6,756 nt of DNA from Oscillospiraceae bacterium (GTDB taxonomy: Bacteria > Bacillota > Clostridia > Saccharofermentanales > Saccharofermentanaceae), in contig CADBNJ010000231.1 in assembly GCA_902795955.1 (NCBI GenBank), positions 1 to 6,756 on the forward strand, written 5' to 3'. How positions within the stretch are numbered: position 1 is the first letter of the stretch; the number at the start of each line of letters is the position of its first letter. Made by a program: the position numbers and the translations under genes. The notes beneath the pieces are model-generated. The model was given only the letters and a program-made list of their open reading frames with translations, had not been told where the DNA came from and did not search any database. Below, in pieces: positions 5,975 through 6,756 of this stretch.

Positions 5975-6756
5975 ATGGCAAATTACGAATTCATCGACAA
6001 TAACGGCACATTCAGACTGAAGGATCCCGACCTGTACAGTTACCTTTATTTCCCGATCGGCGCTGCAAGCGGCATGATGGGAGCCGTAACCCCGGATCTC
6101 GGCGGTGACCTGAAGACAAGCCAGAACACTTTCGTGCTCGAGCCGGTGTCATCCGATAATCTGCACAATAACAGATCGACGCGCAACTTCTGGATCAAGA
6201 TAAAGGACGGCGGACTTTATTCGGCAACAGGCGCCTCCGCGCTGCAGAACAGCCGCAAGTTCACGGCAGACAAGGACGAAGTAACTCTCACGGCAGGCCT
6301 TCTGTGGCATACAGTCGAGAGGAAGATAACGGGCACACCTGTCCGCACCGTAACGACAAGCTTCGTGCCTGCTGTCACGTCAGACAGGGTTGAGCTTACA
6401 AGGGTCACGATCATCAACGACGGTGACGCTCCGCTCACATTCACGCCAACGGCAGCAGTACCGGTCTACGGGAGATCGGCGGACAACATTAGGGACCACC
6501 GCAACGTATCTTCAATGCTCAACAGGATGATCGTCACATCGTACGGCGTGGTCAATAACCCTACACTGACTTTCGACGAGCGCGGACATAAGCGCAACAA
6601 AGTAATGTACGGATTCTTTGCAGCAACAGAGGACGGCGGCAAGCCGCAGTTCTTCTGCCCGGTCGAGGAGGATTTCATCGGCGAGGGCGGCGCTCTCGAC
6701 AACCCCAGGTTCCCGATTGACGGAAGACCTGCATCACTGGCAGGTGCGAGGGCAGA
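5975..6756 (+). CDS. GH94/GT36-family carbohydrate phosphorylase (cellobiose phosphorylase-like), N-terminal part
   Basis: The first 260 residues of a protein cut by the right edge; family members are usually about 800-1100 residues. The visible part matches the N-terminal beta-sandwich domain of cellobiose-phosphorylase-like proteins (Glyco_transf_36/GH94): YSYLYFPIGAASGMMGAVTP (21-40), GGDLKTSQNTFVLEPVS (43-59), STRNFW (68-73), TPTAAVPVYGRSADNIRDHR (157-176), NPTLTFDERGHKRNK (195-209) and EDFIGEGG (232-239). Such enzymes split beta-linked gluco-oligosaccharides with phosphate in the cytosol, giving a sugar 1-phosphate. The (alpha/alpha)6 catalytic domain is outside the window, so cellobiose, cellodextrin, laminaribiose, sophorose-type or chitobiose specificity cannot be told apart. 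No signal peptide is present, as expected for intracellular phosphorolysis. The start has GGAGGTG at 5964-5970 with suitable spacing and sits about 32 nt after a predicted transcription start. It is divergent from the exporter operon. Confidence 0.87.
   Translation, partial: MANYEFIDNNGTFRLKDPDLYSYLYFPIGAASGMMGAVTPDLGGDLKTSQNTFVLEPVSSDNLHNNRSTRNFWIKIKDGGLYSATGASALQNSRKFTADKDEVTLTAGLLWHTVERKITGTPVRTVTTSFVPAVTSDRVELTRVTIINDGDAPLTFTPTAAVPVYGRSADNIRDHRNVSSMLNRMIVTSYGVVNNPTLTFDERGHKRNKVMYGFFAATEDGGKPQFFCPVEEDFIGEGGALDNPRFPIDGRPASLAGARA

Noticed and set aside
6217..6702. Two leftward open frames of 75-78 codons within the phosphorylase gene
   Set aside because: The plus-strand frame matches a known family throughout this stretch, so these are shadows.

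Overview
The window looks like chromosomal DNA of a Clostridia-type Firmicute, probably an anaerobic gut or rumen member. The clues are strong purine-rich Shine-Dalgarno (SD) sites, a TGnTAnAAT-type extended -10 promoter, tightly overlapping genes and moderate GC content. The protein families also fit: a Mbeg1/DUF2974-like hydrolase, a TM287/288-type exporter pair and a GH94-like phosphorylase. This placement is inference; no rRNA or marker gene is present.

Layout. Positions 1-5848 hold four leftward genes with almost no space between them. In transcription order they are: a cytoplasmic alpha/beta-hydrolase of the Mbeg1-like/DUF2974 type (5848-4676); a soluble FIST sensor-diguanylate cyclase fusion with a GGEEF active site (4679-2853); a complete ABC exporter half-transporter (2840-1092); and a second half-transporter that runs off the left edge (1099-1, membrane domain only). 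Their junctions are a 4-nt ATGA overlap, a 12-nt gap (or direct abutment if the upstream ATG is used) and an 8-nt overlap, so they almost certainly form one operon. Positions 5849-5974 are a short divergent promoter region. From 5975 to the right edge a rightward gene encodes the N-terminal 260 residues of a GH94/GT36-family carbohydrate phosphorylase.

How the genes fit together. The first ABC subunit has a non-catalytic ATP site: Asp at the catalytic Glu position and Gln at the switch His position. This is the mark of a heterodimeric exporter whose second subunit, here the adjacent gene, carries the working site. Joining a ligand-sensing cyclic-di-GMP synthase, a serine hydrolase and an asymmetric exporter in one operon is the most unusual feature. 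A plausible but unproven reading is a sense-modify-export module in which FIST responds to a small molecule handled by the hydrolase or exporter. The leftward promoter is near consensus, and its predicted start falls on the first codon of the hydrolase, suggesting a leaderless mRNA. The divergent phosphorylase has its own promoter and a good SD site; it need not be functionally linked.

I saw no RNA genes, CRISPR arrays, insertion sequences or clear terminators.
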